Below, piece after piece: positions 18,336-26,896 of a stretch of 64,000 bases of DNA. Made by a program: the position numbers and the translations under genes. How positions within the stretch are numbered: position 1 is the first letter of the stretch; the number at the start of each line of letters is the position of its first letter. The notes under the pieces are model-generated. The model was not told the DNA's origin and ran no database searches. It worked only from the letters and a program-made list of their open reading frames with translations. The DNA is from Aquimarina sp. TRL1 (GTDB taxonomy: Bacteria > Bacteroidota > Bacteroidia > Flavobacteriales > Flavobacteriaceae), in assembly GCF_013365535.1 (NCBI RefSeq), contig NZ_CP053590.1:2160501-2224500 (forward strand), written 5' to 3'.

Positions 18336-19409
18336 ATGGAAGAGATTTCTAACATCTTATTTCAGGAAATAAACTGGATAGAAACATTTTTTTTGACATT
18401 GTTTTGTTTGTTTATGGGGATCTTTTATGCCGTTATTTTTTCCAGTTTTTTTAATGTAAATAAACCCAAATGGTTATTTTTTGTTGTGCTCCCTGGGGTA
18501 TTGATATTGACAAAAATACTAGTTGCTAAGGCTGTTTTTTTTGTGTTTATCAGTTACTTTTTTGGAATTTTCATTAGCTTTTTGCTAGGCGTATTGTACA
18601 AGACAATTCGATCATATGCCAAAAAGAAAAACAAGAAAAAAGCCGTTGGCTCAGCTATGCTACAACTAGTGGTCGTTATAGCAGGTCTTTTCTTAGGGGC
18701 TTATTTGCTGCAAGGATATATTGTCCTTTTGGGGGTGCTATTTTTTATAATCAGATCTTTGTTGGTTCGTACGACTAAAAAGAATTTCCTGAGGCTACAG
18801 CTCGATTTGCCTACTTCTAAAATAAGATCTATGGCTATGGGGTTAGTAGAGATAGAAGGAAGTACTTCGATGTTGGAGCCCGTGATTTCCCGAATCGGAA
18901 AAAAAGAATGTATTGGATATCGATATACCGTAGAGAAAATATCAAAAGATAGCGAAGGCAGAAATCAATATTCAATCATAAAAGAGGAAACGGTTTGCAA
19001 TAACTTTTTACTTTCTGATGACACAGGCTCCGTTGAGGTACATGCAAAGGGGATTGAGTTTGTATGGATAAAAAAGGATGATTCATATAGCAATGGCACT
19101 AAAAGGTATACACAATATTTACTAAAGGAAGATGATCAGGTATTGCTAATAGGAGGTGCAAATTCAAAAAATAATACCCCTTTTATAGGACATGAACCGA
19201 TAAAAGATGTCTTTGCATTAGGATGTATAAATGCTGTATCTAGGTGGAATAGGTATCAACCATTATTACATTCGGGAATTACTTTTTTAATCTTGTTTTT
19301 TATTTTTACTGCTTTTGTGCTTTTAGCAGATGTGATTGTTTCAAAGAATATGATGTATATTGACTATAAAAGCATGTGGGATAACATACCATTGATAAAC
19401 GATTTATAA
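18336..19409 (+). CDS. GIDE-domain integral membrane protein
   Basis: A 357-aa protein with several N-terminal transmembrane helices (roughly residues 15-40, 45-80, 108-145), a soluble central domain from about residue 167 (MGLVEIEGSTSMLEPVISRI, CIGYRYTVEKI, NNFLLSDDTGSVEVHAKG) and one last helix near 320-340 (HSGITFLILFFIFTAFVLLADV). The soluble part fits the bacterial GIDE domain, related to the intermembrane-space domain of the eukaryotic MUL1 ligase but without RING. Bacterial GIDE proteins are often encoded with LemA proteins, as here (2-nt gap). Their biochemical role is not settled; envelope stress has been suggested. Start ATG chosen because the first helix follows directly. Confidence 0.78.
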   Translation: MEEISNILFQEINWIETFFLTLFCLFMGIFYAVIFSSFFNVNKPKWLFFVVLPGVLILTKILVAKAVFFVFISYFFGIFISFLLGVLYKTIRSYAKKKNKKKAVGSAMLQLVVVIAGLFLGAYLLQGYIVLLGVLFFIIRSLLVRTTKKNFLRLQLDLPTSKIRSMAMGLVEIEGSTSMLEPVISRIGKKECIGYRYTVEKISKDSEGRNQYSIIKEETVCNNFLLSDDTGSVEVHAKGIEFVWIKKDDSYSNGTKRYTQYLLKEDDQVLLIGGANSKNNTPFIGHEPIKDVFALGCINAVSRWNRYQPLLHSGITFLILFFIFTAFVLLADVIVSKNMMYIDYKSMWDNIPLINDL

Positions 19410-19411
19410 TT

Positions 19412-19972
19412 ATGGAAAAAACAATAGGGGTACTCATTATTTTGGTTGTAGGACTTTTTATTATTGTAGGTCTTATCAGGCTGTACAATAGATTGGTAAT
19501 GCTTAAGTTTAACGTAGATAAATCTTTTGCAAATATCGATGTACTGCTACAACAAAGAGCAGATGAAATTCCTAACTTAATTACTACAGTCAAAGAGTAT
19601 ATGGGGCATGAAAGAAGTATCTTGACTGAACTAACAACATTAAGAACCCAATTTGTAGCAGCTGAGGCTCAAAATGAACGTGTCAAACTCTCCAATACCA
19701 TGTCTCCATTTATTGGGAAAATATTAGCGGTAGCAGAGAACTATCCGGAATTAAAGTCCGGCGCTAATTTTTTAAACCTACAAAACCGTATTTCTGAACT
19801 GGAAGATGCTATTTCAGACAGGAGAGAGTTTTTTAATGAAAGTGTCAATATGTACAACATTGGAATTAATGAATTTCCTAATGTGCTATTGGGAAAATTG
19901 CTTGGGTATCAGGAAAAATCATTGCTAACAATATCGGAAGAAGAAAAAGAGTATCATGGAGTTGTCTTTTGA
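19412..19972 (+). CDS. lemA: LemA family protein
   Basis: A 186-aa protein with one N-terminal membrane helix (residues 5-25) and a long helical domain typical of LemA: YNRLVMLKFNVDKSFANIDVLLQQRADEIPNLITTVKEYM, then AVAENYPELKSGANFLNLQ and FFNESVNMYNIGINEFPN. The length matches the family. LemA proteins are membrane-anchored helical bundles of unknown exact function. It lies in a three-gene unit with the GIDE-domain protein upstream and a small membrane protein downstream, whose start overlaps its 3' end by 17 nt. Confidence 0.92.
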   Translation: MEKTIGVLIILVVGLFIIVGLIRLYNRLVMLKFNVDKSFANIDVLLQQRADEIPNLITTVKEYMGHERSILTELTTLRTQFVAAEAQNERVKLSNTMSPFIGKILAVAENYPELKSGANFLNLQNRISELEDAISDRREFFNESVNMYNIGINEFPNVLLGKLLGYQEKSLLTISEEEKEYHGVVF

Positions 19973-20312
19973 TTTTTTGCCATTTATTGATTTGGTAATA
20001 GAGAATCCAATGTATATGGTACTATGGGCAGCCTTTGGAGTTCCTGTTGTTATGCTTTTAGCAATGGTATTGTTTAAATGGGTTTCTCGCTTTTCTTTTG
20101 CCAAGAAATTTTACATGATTATTTATGGTAGTCTATTCCTGGTTTGGATCATAGGTTTTGCCATGATGATATTGCTGTTCTTTTTAGAAGTATCAGCAGA
20201 GAAGTTATATGTAATCTGGTGGGGATTGTTTTTTATGATTGTAATCTTTTCATTAGTAAATGTTAATGCTCTAATTCGCTTTTTTGATGAGATTGTCAAA
20301 GATGCTAGGTAG
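19956..20312 (+). CDS. Small three-helix membrane protein
   Basis: A 118-aa very hydrophobic protein with about three membrane helices (residues ~18-42, 49-72, 80-103). I recognise no family. Its ATG lies inside the end of lemA, so translation is probably coupled. It completes the GIDE-LemA unit and may be a third subunit of the same membrane assembly; that is inferred from position only. Confidence 0.7.
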   Translation: MELSFDFLPFIDLVIENPMYMVLWAAFGVPVVMLLAMVLFKWVSRFSFAKKFYMIIYGSLFLVWIIGFAMMILLFFLEVSAEKLYVIWWGLFFMIVIFSLVNVNALIRFFDEIVKDAR

Positions 20313-20440
20313 AAGCCCTGTTGTTGGGATATTACAAAAGAGATTTTGATTTACTCAATAATCTTTCTGGGTGTATCCCGAAATTAAAATTCACTTCGAG
20401 CTTTTTTATTAAACACTTGTATTGGAATCAGTATAATATA

Positions 20441-20472
20441 AAAACAGACAGATTATAGTATCTGCCTGTTTT
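20441..20472. terminator. Bidirectional terminator between the lemA unit and the next minus-strand gene
   Basis: A 13-bp stem with one mismatch (20441-20453 with 20460-20472) and a 6-nt loop. One side ends in TTTT, the other begins with AAAA, so it can work on both strands between the convergent transcripts. Confidence 0.7.
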
Positions 20473-20509
20473 AATGGGGATTGCTTGTGTTTCAGATTGC
20501 TTTCTCCTA

Positions 20510-21709
20510 TTAAAAAAGAGCAACCGATATATAAATATTGTTATGATGGAGATCAGAGTCAGGTCGGGATAAGTTTCTGGAGATATTTTTAGAGGTATAT
20601 ATACGGTACCCCATTTTTACTCTTCCGGTTCCGAGACCTCCTCCATAGAAATAATTTGTGGTAGAATTCTTTACTTCCTCTAATGCGTCCGACGTGGTGT
20701 CGAGATGAAAGTTGGCAGAAACTCCTCCTTCAAAAAAGAGTTCGAAAGTAGAGCTCAGATAAATATGAAATCTGGGAGCTAATGCAAAAGAAAGACTTTG
20801 ATAGTCCAATGTATAATCCGTATTCACTGCAATAGGGTCTGTAGCTGTCGAGCTGAAAGTGGTATAGGTTCCTTCCAGGAAAAAACTTAAGTCTACCTTA
20901 GAGAATGGAATAAATGTCTCTATAAAAAGCCCATATCGTGCCGAATTGGTTATTTCATATAGCAACTCCATAGAGGTGTCGTTATGAGAAGGATGACTAA
21001 ACTCATTAAAATCAATCCCTGCTACAACCCCTATTTTGGTCTGACTGATTTTTCGTTTAAAAATGTAATCAATTTTTGCTCCCTTGCATTGATTGTACTC
21101 TTTGAAATAACGCAATAAACTTCTAAGTGTGTAGGTAACCATTTCCGTTTCCTGATTTCCACAATTGATATATTTCTTCAGTTGTTCTCTGAATTTAGTA
21201 TTCTCATTATGAATAATTTTCTCTCCTACTTTCTTGCTCTCATCTGGAGTATAGTAAACTTTATAAACTAATAATTCTGGGTAGAAGGTTTTTCCGTTAG
21301 TGTAGAAAAAACGATGTACTCCGTTTTTAGAATACTGAAATAAAGAGGCCTTACTTTGTAGAATTTGTCTCAGGTATATTTTTCTTATTTTTACATTAGG
21401 GTCTTTGGATTTTGTCGCCCGCCCGAGATTGTCTCCTGCAAGGTCAAACTCCAGAATATATCTTTTGAATACAAAATCCTGTCCTACTCCGAACTCTCTA
21501 ATGTCTTCTATATCTCCGGTTTTAGTACTTGATGAGATATTTTTTTTCCATTCAAAGGAGGTAGGGGTATTCTTCCAAGGGAGTTTTTTGATCAGACACT
21601 TTGTTTTATTCCCATCGTTGTCTATAAAATACCCTGCTTCGTATAAGCTTTGTGCCGAGATAGTAACAGAAAAAAAGAAAGTTACTATGCATAATGTCAG
21701 TAGTTTCAT
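20510..21709 (-). CDS. Secreted or outer-membrane protein of unknown family (porin-like C-terminus)
   Basis: A 399-aa protein with a signal peptide (MKLLTLCIVTFFFSVTISAQ). The first half is a soluble region with basic patches (DNDGNKTKCLIKKLPWKN) and no domain I recognise. The second half, from about residue 225, alternates aromatic and small residues as in a beta-barrel (VGIVAGIDFNEF, ELLYEITNSARYGLFIETF, LSFALAPRFHIYLSSTFELFFEGGVSANF, YFYGGGLGTGRVKMGYRIY) and ends in phenylalanine, a common barrel end. It is probably an outer-membrane barrel with a periplasmic or surface N-terminal domain. It is a single gene with a promoter box at 21738. Confidence 0.7.
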   Translation of the reverse strand: MKLLTLCIVTFFFSVTISAQSLYEAGYFIDNDGNKTKCLIKKLPWKNTPTSFEWKKNISSSTKTGDIEDIREFGVGQDFVFKRYILEFDLAGDNLGRATKSKDPNVKIRKIYLRQILQSKASLFQYSKNGVHRFFYTNGKTFYPELLVYKVYYTPDESKKVGEKIIHNENTKFREQLKKYINCGNQETEMVTYTLRSLLRYFKEYNQCKGAKIDYIFKRKISQTKIGVVAGIDFNEFSHPSHNDTSMELLYEITNSARYGLFIETFIPFSKVDLSFFLEGTYTTFSSTATDPIAVNTDYTLDYQSLSFALAPRFHIYLSSTFELFFEGGVSANFHLDTTSDALEEVKNSTTNYFYGGGLGTGRVKMGYRIYTSKNISRNLSRPDSDLHHNNIYISVALF

Positions 21710-21737
21710 TCAGTGAATTATGAGTTTGCGTTATGCG

Positions 21738-21745
21738 CAAATATA
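21738..21745 (-). promoter_or_regulatory. Candidate -7 promoter box TATATTTG
   Basis: An exact match to the Bacteroidota TAnnTTTG box on the minus strand, 28 nt before the ATG of the gene at 21709. No clear -33 TTG was found at the usual distance, so support rests on the -7 box and its position. Confidence 0.4.
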
Positions 21746-21920
21746 GCTTTTTTGTTAAAAAAAGAGAAGAAGTAAGGAAACTCTGTCGATTTATTATGGG
21801 GTTGTTTATCTTTTTGATTCTTAGTTTTTTAAATAAAAACATAGAATAGAAAGAAACTGGGATAAGAATGTTTTCTATAAATAAAGGACAATTCCCAGCT
21901 GTTAGAAGGTAAGGTGATCC

Positions 21921-22553
21921 CTACCTAACAGCTTCTTTTTTCCTTCTTTTCCAATCTCTGTAAAGCCCTGCGAATAGGCCAATACTTCCTATGATAAGAC
22001 ATCCTCCAAGCCAGAAAAATGGCTGGGGGCTATCGGTCCAGATACGATTGACACAAGTAAATGCAAAGAGCGCAATTCCTGTCAGTGTCCAACTGATATC
22101 TTTTTCTAACCGAATACTGTGATCTAATACAGGAGGACGATTGATGATAAGTTGTAATTCATTCCAGTCCCAAATGATAAGAAAAATATTGGCTAATAAC
22201 ATGCTTCCTGTTATGACTGGAGTATATGCAAAATAATAAGACAGGGTAATCATAAACACATTCAGGATGATAGGAAAATTGATAACCGCGCCTAATTTAG
22301 CATACCGCTGCGTCATTAATAATGCTCCGGCAATGAGTTGCCCTAGTCCTATAAACTTCCAGTACAATCCGGATTGATATAGGGTTTCAAAAAAATGCCA
22401 GGCGGTATTGATGGCATTTTCAGCCCCACTCTCTGAAGTAAAACGTTTTCCTTTTATTTTAACCAAACTCGCAAAGACAAAAGCCCCTCCAATTAAATAG
22501 CGGGTATATATAATGGCAATTTGAATCCAGCTTCTTTTTTTTAATGATTCCAT
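21921..22553 (-). CDS. DoxX-family membrane protein
   Basis: A 210-aa membrane protein with about five hydrophobic segments. The opening YTRYLIGGAFVFASLVKIKGKRF and the central GLGQLIAGALLMTQRYAKLGAVI fit the DoxX family (four-helix quinol- or thiol-related membrane proteins). The end is very basic (YRDWKRRKKEA). It lies alone between two secreted proteins. An inverted repeat (21897-21905 with 21925-21933) overlaps its stop codon but has no T tract on the minus strand. Substrate unknown. Confidence 0.75.
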   Translation of the reverse strand: MESLKKRSWIQIAIIYTRYLIGGAFVFASLVKIKGKRFTSESGAENAINTAWHFFETLYQSGLYWKFIGLGQLIAGALLMTQRYAKLGAVINFPIILNVFMITLSYYFAYTPVITGSMLLANIFLIIWDWNELQLIINRPPVLDHSIRLEKDISWTLTGIALFAFTCVNRIWTDSPQPFFWLGGCLIIGSIGLFAGLYRDWKRRKKEAVR

Positions 22554-22672
22554 ATGCTTGGTATTTCGTAATGATAAGACCTGCTTTTTTCTTTAGGACG
22601 AAGGACCAGCTTATTTGTTACGAATTCTATTTATGCGAGAGGAAATTTACTTGTGATCAAAAAAAATGCTGT

Positions 22673-23926
22673 CTATTCAGTTGTTTCCTGTGAGGGATTC
22701 ATTATGTGTTTATGCGATTTGGGATTTTCTATTCGGGTGATAACACCATTGGCCAGAAAAGTGTGATTTTTTTTCAACCGAACTATGGTATAGGTAATTT
22801 CGGGAGTAACAACAGGGAGGATGCGATTTATTTGTAATGGTCCTTCTTCTGTAAGTAATGAGCTGCCTTCAGTCAGCGGAACGACTTTAGAAAGATGGTA
22901 TTCTTGTTGTGTTTTTAAGGGGGTGTAGGAAGACCAGGTATTCGAAACAGATAAAAAAGGATGATCACTGGTACAGCGAATACGTTTTTGATTAGAAAAA
23001 ACAATATCAATAAGGTGTTCATGAGTAGCTGTAGCAATTTCTAAGACTTCTGATGCTTCATATTGATGAGTTTCCATATTGTAAGAACGAATACAATCTC
23101 CGGTTTTCAAGGATTCTATAGTTTTGACAGTGGCATCTTCCATGGTAATAAGGGTTCCTCCAGAAAGACAGTGTACATCTAAACCGTCAAAAAAGAGCTC
23201 TGAAATAACGGTGTCTTCATATTTCAAACCTTTGTAAACAGAAAGAATTTCAAATCGAATACTCCAGTCACCTTTTTCTTTTAGTTTTTCAAAATCAGAG
23301 CGGTCTGCATGACCTAATGGGGTAGGCAGGGTAAAGGACTGTAAAGCATACACGTCTTTTAAATGCAGTAGAGCATAAGGTACTTGGTTGACGTACATTT
23401 TTAAAGATTTGACCCGGCTGTTATTTTTCCAGGCTTTTTTGCTTTTTACATATCCATTGGCAATTCGTATGGTCGTAACTCTGGGGTGTTCGGCTTTGAA
23501 GCGTACATCGATGTATTCTCCAATTCCATCTCCGTCAACTCCTTCTACCCAAGCAGTTTGGTAACTGAAATCGGTTAGGTTTTGGGTAGCATAGGTGATA
23601 TTGGAAGAAGCTTTTAATGCAGAAGAAGTTTGTACCTCATAGGCTCCTGCACCACAATACCAACTACATCCATCTCCTTCGGTTGCCCACATACTACTAT
23701 AGGTTTCATCGTATTTTTCGAACAGGGATTGCTCTGCCACTGATAGGTTATCCCAGTTTTTAGTACCTTTTTCAATAGCATCGAGTAAAACTTCTCTTTG
23801 TTTCCATTTTTGTTGTACTTCAGTTCCAAAATCAAATGGCATATCCACAGTTGCATGCAGTTCGGGGAGTTGTCCATAGATAAGTGTGTGACAGCATAGG
23901 ACAAGAAGAGAAAGATAGGTTTTCAT
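22673..23926 (-). CDS. Secreted discoidin-like (NADase-type glycan-binding) protein with a C-terminal Hint domain
   Basis: A 417-aa protein with a signal peptide (residues 1-19). Residues ~86-250 resemble the NADase-type glycan-binding domain, a galactose-binding-like sandwich (YATQNLTDFSYQTAWVEGV, GDGIGEYIDVRF, IRIANGYVKSKKAW). A Hint (Hedgehog/intein) domain starts at Cys253 in HCLSGGTLITM; the TxxH motif is Thr319-His322 (CTSDHPFL), and the domain ends in NHTFLANGV (387-395). These are the residues needed for thioester formation at Cys253, so self-cleavage or cholesterol-like ligation is possible. Few residues follow the Hint end, so what it releases would be the N-terminal glycan-binding part. 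No toxin domain is seen. It is a single gene. Confidence 0.8.
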   Translation of the reverse strand: MKTYLSLLVLCCHTLIYGQLPELHATVDMPFDFGTEVQQKWKQREVLLDAIEKGTKNWDNLSVAEQSLFEKYDETYSSMWATEGDGCSWYCGAGAYEVQTSSALKASSNITYATQNLTDFSYQTAWVEGVDGDGIGEYIDVRFKAEHPRVTTIRIANGYVKSKKAWKNNSRVKSLKMYVNQVPYALLHLKDVYALQSFTLPTPLGHADRSDFEKLKEKGDWSIRFEILSVYKGLKYEDTVISELFFDGLDVHCLSGGTLITMEDATVKTIESLKTGDCIRSYNMETHQYEASEVLEIATATHEHLIDIVFSNQKRIRCTSDHPFLSVSNTWSSYTPLKTQQEYHLSKVVPLTEGSSLLTEEGPLQINRILPVVTPEITYTIVRLKKNHTFLANGVITRIENPKSHKHIMNPSQETTE

Positions 23927-24247
23927 AGGTGTTATTTTCGATTGATTTTTTGTTTATCTCATTTTTATTTAAAAAGGTTCTTCTAAATATCAAAAATAAA
24001 AATGAAAGAAAGAGGGAGAACTGTTGATCTTTTTTTCGTAAGATCTGTCTTTTATTCGTAGAGTATCTCTACGATATCTCAAATTATTTCGACGATAATA
24101 TTTAGATAGGGCGACCGAATATTTTACTTACTGAAGTGGATTTTAAATATGCATAGATAGGTCCTGAACTAACTCTCGTTTCCTGATATTATAGTGTACT
24201 TGCACTAAAGTGGTTTATCAATTTGGCGTCTATATGCGTAGACAACT
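23927..24247. other. Gap before the Hint gene, with two inverted repeats and a possible promoter box
   Basis: No gene is visible. An exact 11-bp inverted repeat (23960-23970 with 23994-24004, 23-nt spacer) lies upstream of the Hint gene; a minus-strand TATTTTTG box (23991-23998) overlaps its right arm, ~65 nt before that ATG. A second hairpin, CGTAGAG-TAT-CTCTACG, is at 24057-24073. The arrangement could be an operator over a promoter. Confidence 0.35.
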
Positions 24248-24640
24248 TTAGGTTGTAATTGTAAAGTCAGGATTATAGATCAGACCAATTATATTACCCC
24301 AGGGATCTATGACAGTAGCAGTCATTAATTCCCCACCGACATTAAATGGAGCTTCTTGGCTGGTCGCTCCTAATTGGAGGAAATTCTCATAGCTTTGTTG
24401 AATGTGGTTGACCCCCCAGTACGATATAACATTAGCTGTTTTTGGGGAAGCATCGATCTCCTCTGGTTGTAACCCTAGTTCATACCCTCCTATATTAAAT
24501 CCAACATAATAAGGTTCATCAAAATAAGGAGAAACTCCAAATGCTTCAGTGTACCACATTTTTGCTTTGTTGAGGTCATTAACTTTATAAATAGTTGTTC
24601 TTAATCCGAGAATGGCTGTTTGATTCATAGGTGGTATCAT
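24248..24640 (-). CDS. VOC (glyoxalase/bleomycin-resistance) family protein
   Basis: A 130-aa protein with the single-module VOC fold: LRTTIYKVNDLNKAKMWYTEAFGVSPYFDEPYYVGFNIGGYELGLQP at the start, and ATVIDPWGNIIGLIYNPDF at the end. Members bind metal and act in isomerisation, epoxide cleavage, dioxygenation or antibiotic binding. The substrate cannot be inferred. The start used is the second plausible one; MNQTAILG (residue 5) may be the true start. It is a single gene between the Hint gene and the peptide-export locus. Confidence 0.85.
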   Translation of the reverse strand: MIPPMNQTAILGLRTTIYKVNDLNKAKMWYTEAFGVSPYFDEPYYVGFNIGGYELGLQPEEIDASPKTANVISYWGVNHIQQSYENFLQLGATSQEAPFNVGGELMTATVIDPWGNIIGLIYNPDFTITT

Positions 24641-24810
24641 TGCTATTGAATATAGTTGTTTAGAACGAATTTCATATTTGGGTTATAAGAGGTATAGTGT
24701 AATTAGCACATATTACGAATGTACTAAAAGAAGTTGAAATCGATACGAGTCAGGAAGATGTTTCGGAAGAAGTGGTTGAGAAACTGACAGACAGATGTGA
24801 TGGAAGAAAA

Positions 24811-26100
24811 CTACTGTATAATATTTCGTATCTGATAAAAGAAGCGTTCTATCAGGCGTAAATCTTCTGTGACAATGGCAGCAGTTCCTTTCATTTCCGG
24901 TTTAAAAAGAATGTGATTTCCGTAGGTGGTTTTTAGCTCTTTTGGCAAGGAGACTTCGATATGATAATGTCCGTCTTCATCAGGGATCTGAGAAATAGAA
25001 TGTACTTTCCCATTTAATTCTCCGAATTCATCAGCGGGATAATTCGTAAGCTGTATGAGTACTTTTTGTCCATTTTGAATTTTTCCAGAGTTGGCAGGAG
25101 GAGCTTTTACCTTGCCGATATAGGAAGTGTTGATTTCAGGAATGATACTACATACTACATCTCCTGTGTGTATGGTCTGATGTGTATTCCAGGAAGAAGG
25201 AAAAGAAACGGTACCAGTAATAGAAGATTGCAGTGCATATTGTTTTTCCCAATCAGTGATTGCTTTTTTCAGGTACAAAAATGATTGGATGGCTTTTTTA
25301 CGGATTGTATGATCGCTTTGTGTTTTTTTTATAGCAGTATCTTCCAGATTTTTTTCGGCAGTACCGATAAACTCTCTCAATTGGGAAATGGAGGTTTGTA
25401 TACTTTGATAGGCGCGTTCTGCTTGTAATAAATCAATTTCTTTTTGTTCTTTTTCTTTGGCAGAAATCACTCCTTTATTGAATAAGGTTCTGCTCCGCTG
25501 AATATCCTTTTTTTTGAAATTGAGTTCTCGTTTGTTGAGTTCTTTTTGGGATAGTACGATTTGTAACCGACCTTTGGCTTCTAGAAGAGACATGCTGTTT
25601 GCGGTTTTTTCTACAGCAAAAGGAGTGAGTTTTTTATGGAGTATATAGTCAGAATAATCATTCTCAAACTGTGAATAACTCGTCATAATGTCTCCTAAAA
25701 GCATAGGGGGAAGTTTGTCCAGAGGAAATGAAAAATCCTGACGATACATATCAATAGTGTCAACAACACTTTTGAGGAGCAATACATCTTTATAGGAAGC
25801 GCTGTTTTCAACAACTGCCAGTAGCTGATGTTTACGAACATGATCCCCTTCATGTGCTAAGAGTACATCGAACTGACCACTGGATCTGGCATAGATTTTT
25901 TCTGGGGGGAAGGAAGTAGTGATTGTTACTTCTGTATTGATTATATCCGGGTATTTAATAAGCCAGGAAATACCTAGGATCATAAGAAGAAGAATGAGTA
26001 ATAAGGTATTTCCCCAAAGAATCATCCAATTGGGGACATGGGTTAATATTTCCTGAACTTCTTCGCTTCGGATTTCTCTATGTTGATTTCTCTGTGGCAT
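24811..26100 (-). CDS. HlyD-type membrane-fusion protein of the peptide exporter
   Basis: A 429-aa protein with one N-terminal membrane helix (residues ~25-48), a split lipoyl-like domain (SGQFDVLLAHEGDHVRKHQLLAVVEN at ~74-100 and TGTVSFPSSWNTHQTIHTGDVV at ~290-310), a long coiled-coil between, and a beta-barrel domain near the end (VKAPPANSGKIQNGQKVLIQL). This is the adaptor that links a C39-peptidase ABC transporter to the outer membrane in type I export. It is the last gene of the four-cysteine peptide locus, separated from the peptide genes by a terminator-like hairpin at 26111. A TolC partner for it is not in the locus; the TolC gene at 39693 belongs to an RND pump. Confidence 0.88.
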   Translation of the reverse strand: MPQRNQHREIRSEEVQEILTHVPNWMILWGNTLLLILLLMILGISWLIKYPDIINTEVTITTSFPPEKIYARSSGQFDVLLAHEGDHVRKHQLLAVVENSASYKDVLLLKSVVDTIDMYRQDFSFPLDKLPPMLLGDIMTSYSQFENDYSDYILHKKLTPFAVEKTANSMSLLEAKGRLQIVLSQKELNKRELNFKKKDIQRSRTLFNKGVISAKEKEQKEIDLLQAERAYQSIQTSISQLREFIGTAEKNLEDTAIKKTQSDHTIRKKAIQSFLYLKKAITDWEKQYALQSSITGTVSFPSSWNTHQTIHTGDVVCSIIPEINTSYIGKVKAPPANSGKIQNGQKVLIQLTNYPADEFGELNGKVHSISQIPDEDGHYHIEVSLPKELKTTYGNHILFKPEMKGTAAIVTEDLRLIERFFYQIRNIIQ

Positions 26101-26110
26101 AACTACTGAT

Positions 26111-26140
26111 AAAAAGAAGAGGGGATTTTTTCCCTCTTCT
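26111..26140 (-). terminator. Terminator or attenuator between the peptide genes and the hlyD-like gene
   Basis: A 9-bp perfect stem (26115-26123 with 26132-26140) with an 8-nt loop. On the minus strand it is followed by TTTTT, and the HlyD-type ATG comes 10 nt later. A terminator inside the unit would let peptide mRNA accumulate while only read-through reaches the adaptor gene. Confidence 0.65.
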
Positions 26141-26246
26141 AAAAAAGTGGATTAATAATTTGGTAAAAGATTGAGGGAACAAACTCAACCTTTTTTAATA
26201 AATAAAGGCTTTAATTTCCTTCATTATATACACACAACCAAAAAGA

Positions 26247-26420
26247 TTAATCACATAATACTAATCTTGGTTTTGTTTTCTTTTTACAAATACATTCCAA
26301 GGAACCAGGGTCTTCGTCACAAGCATCAGAAAACGCCATGCTTCCTCCTTTAATTTTCTTTTGATCAGTATGGTGTAATACTTTTCCTAGGGCTAAAATG
26401 TTTTTTTTCATGTTTTTCAT
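26247..26420 (-). CDS. Double-glycine-leader four-cysteine peptide precursor E (57 aa)
   Basis: A 57-codon frame, shorter than common gene-calling limits. The leader MKNMKKNILALGKVLHHTDQ...KIKGG follows the pattern of its neighbours (LGKxL, then helix, then GG). Cleavage after Gly26 would release a 31-residue core with Cys34, Cys43, Cys45 and Cys56; the leader has none. A second in-frame ATG (residue 4) gives a start more like the others (MKKNILALG). Role: a substrate of the C39-peptidase ABC exporter encoded by the same unit, with likely disulfides. The core shares no sequence with peptides A, B or D beyond the cysteine count, so it may have a different activity. Confidence 0.75.
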   Translation of the reverse strand: MKNMKKNILALGKVLHHTDQKKIKGGSMAFSDACDEDPGSLECICKKKTKPRLVLCD

Positions 26421-26610
26421 GTTTTTAAATTAATAAATGGGTGTACTCGATGATCGAGTTGTTAATGTTTCGAAGTCTTTCCTCGAAATTAAAATTCATA
26501 TTTTATAATGTCTGGTGCAATCGCACTGAAATGGTTTACTATCTTATGAGGATTGTTTAAAGAATGTTTCAAACCAATACCATAGAATAGTAGCTTGTAG
26601 TTATGGGACA

Positions 26611-26862
26611 TTAATTCAGTATTACTGTTTTAGGCATTGTAGGACCAACAGATGGAGCATCAGCCCAGCTGGCGGTACCACAACTGTCACAACACCATCG
26701 ATCACCTGCTTCATGCAGGAAATTGATTGCTTGTGCTCTGCTGAGTCCAACTCGTCTTAATCCAGAGTTGGCACTGTAATATTGACATGTCCCTCCACCA
26801 TTGATGTGTTGTTGTTCTGTTTTACTTAATACTCTTCCGAGATTTGTTAAAGATGTTTTCAT
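26611..26862 (-). CDS. Double-glycine-leader four-cysteine peptide precursor A
   Basis: An 83-aa precursor. The leader MKTSLTNLGRVLSKTEQQHI ends in NGG at residue 23, the cut site for C39 peptidases. The core begins GTCQYYSANSGLRRVGLS and contains WCCDSC, giving four cysteines in total and none in the leader. It closely resembles peptide B: leaders differ at 4 of 23 positions and the first 18 core residues are identical; their tails after TASWA diverge. There is no lanthionine, radical-SAM or YcaO enzyme gene nearby, so disulfide bonding is the likely modification. Role (bacteriocin, signal or other) is unknown. Confidence 0.85.
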   Translation of the reverse strand: MKTSLTNLGRVLSKTEQQHINGGGTCQYYSANSGLRRVGLSRAQAINFLHEAGDRWCCDSCGTASWADAPSVGPTMPKTVILN

Positions 26863-26896
26863 AAGTGATAAAATAGTTGTGATTTAATTATTAATA

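Noticed and set aside
21897..21933. Terminator for the DoxX gene
   Set aside because: The inverted repeat is real, but on the minus strand it is followed by GGGAATTG and not by a T tract; the T-rich side faces the wrong direction.
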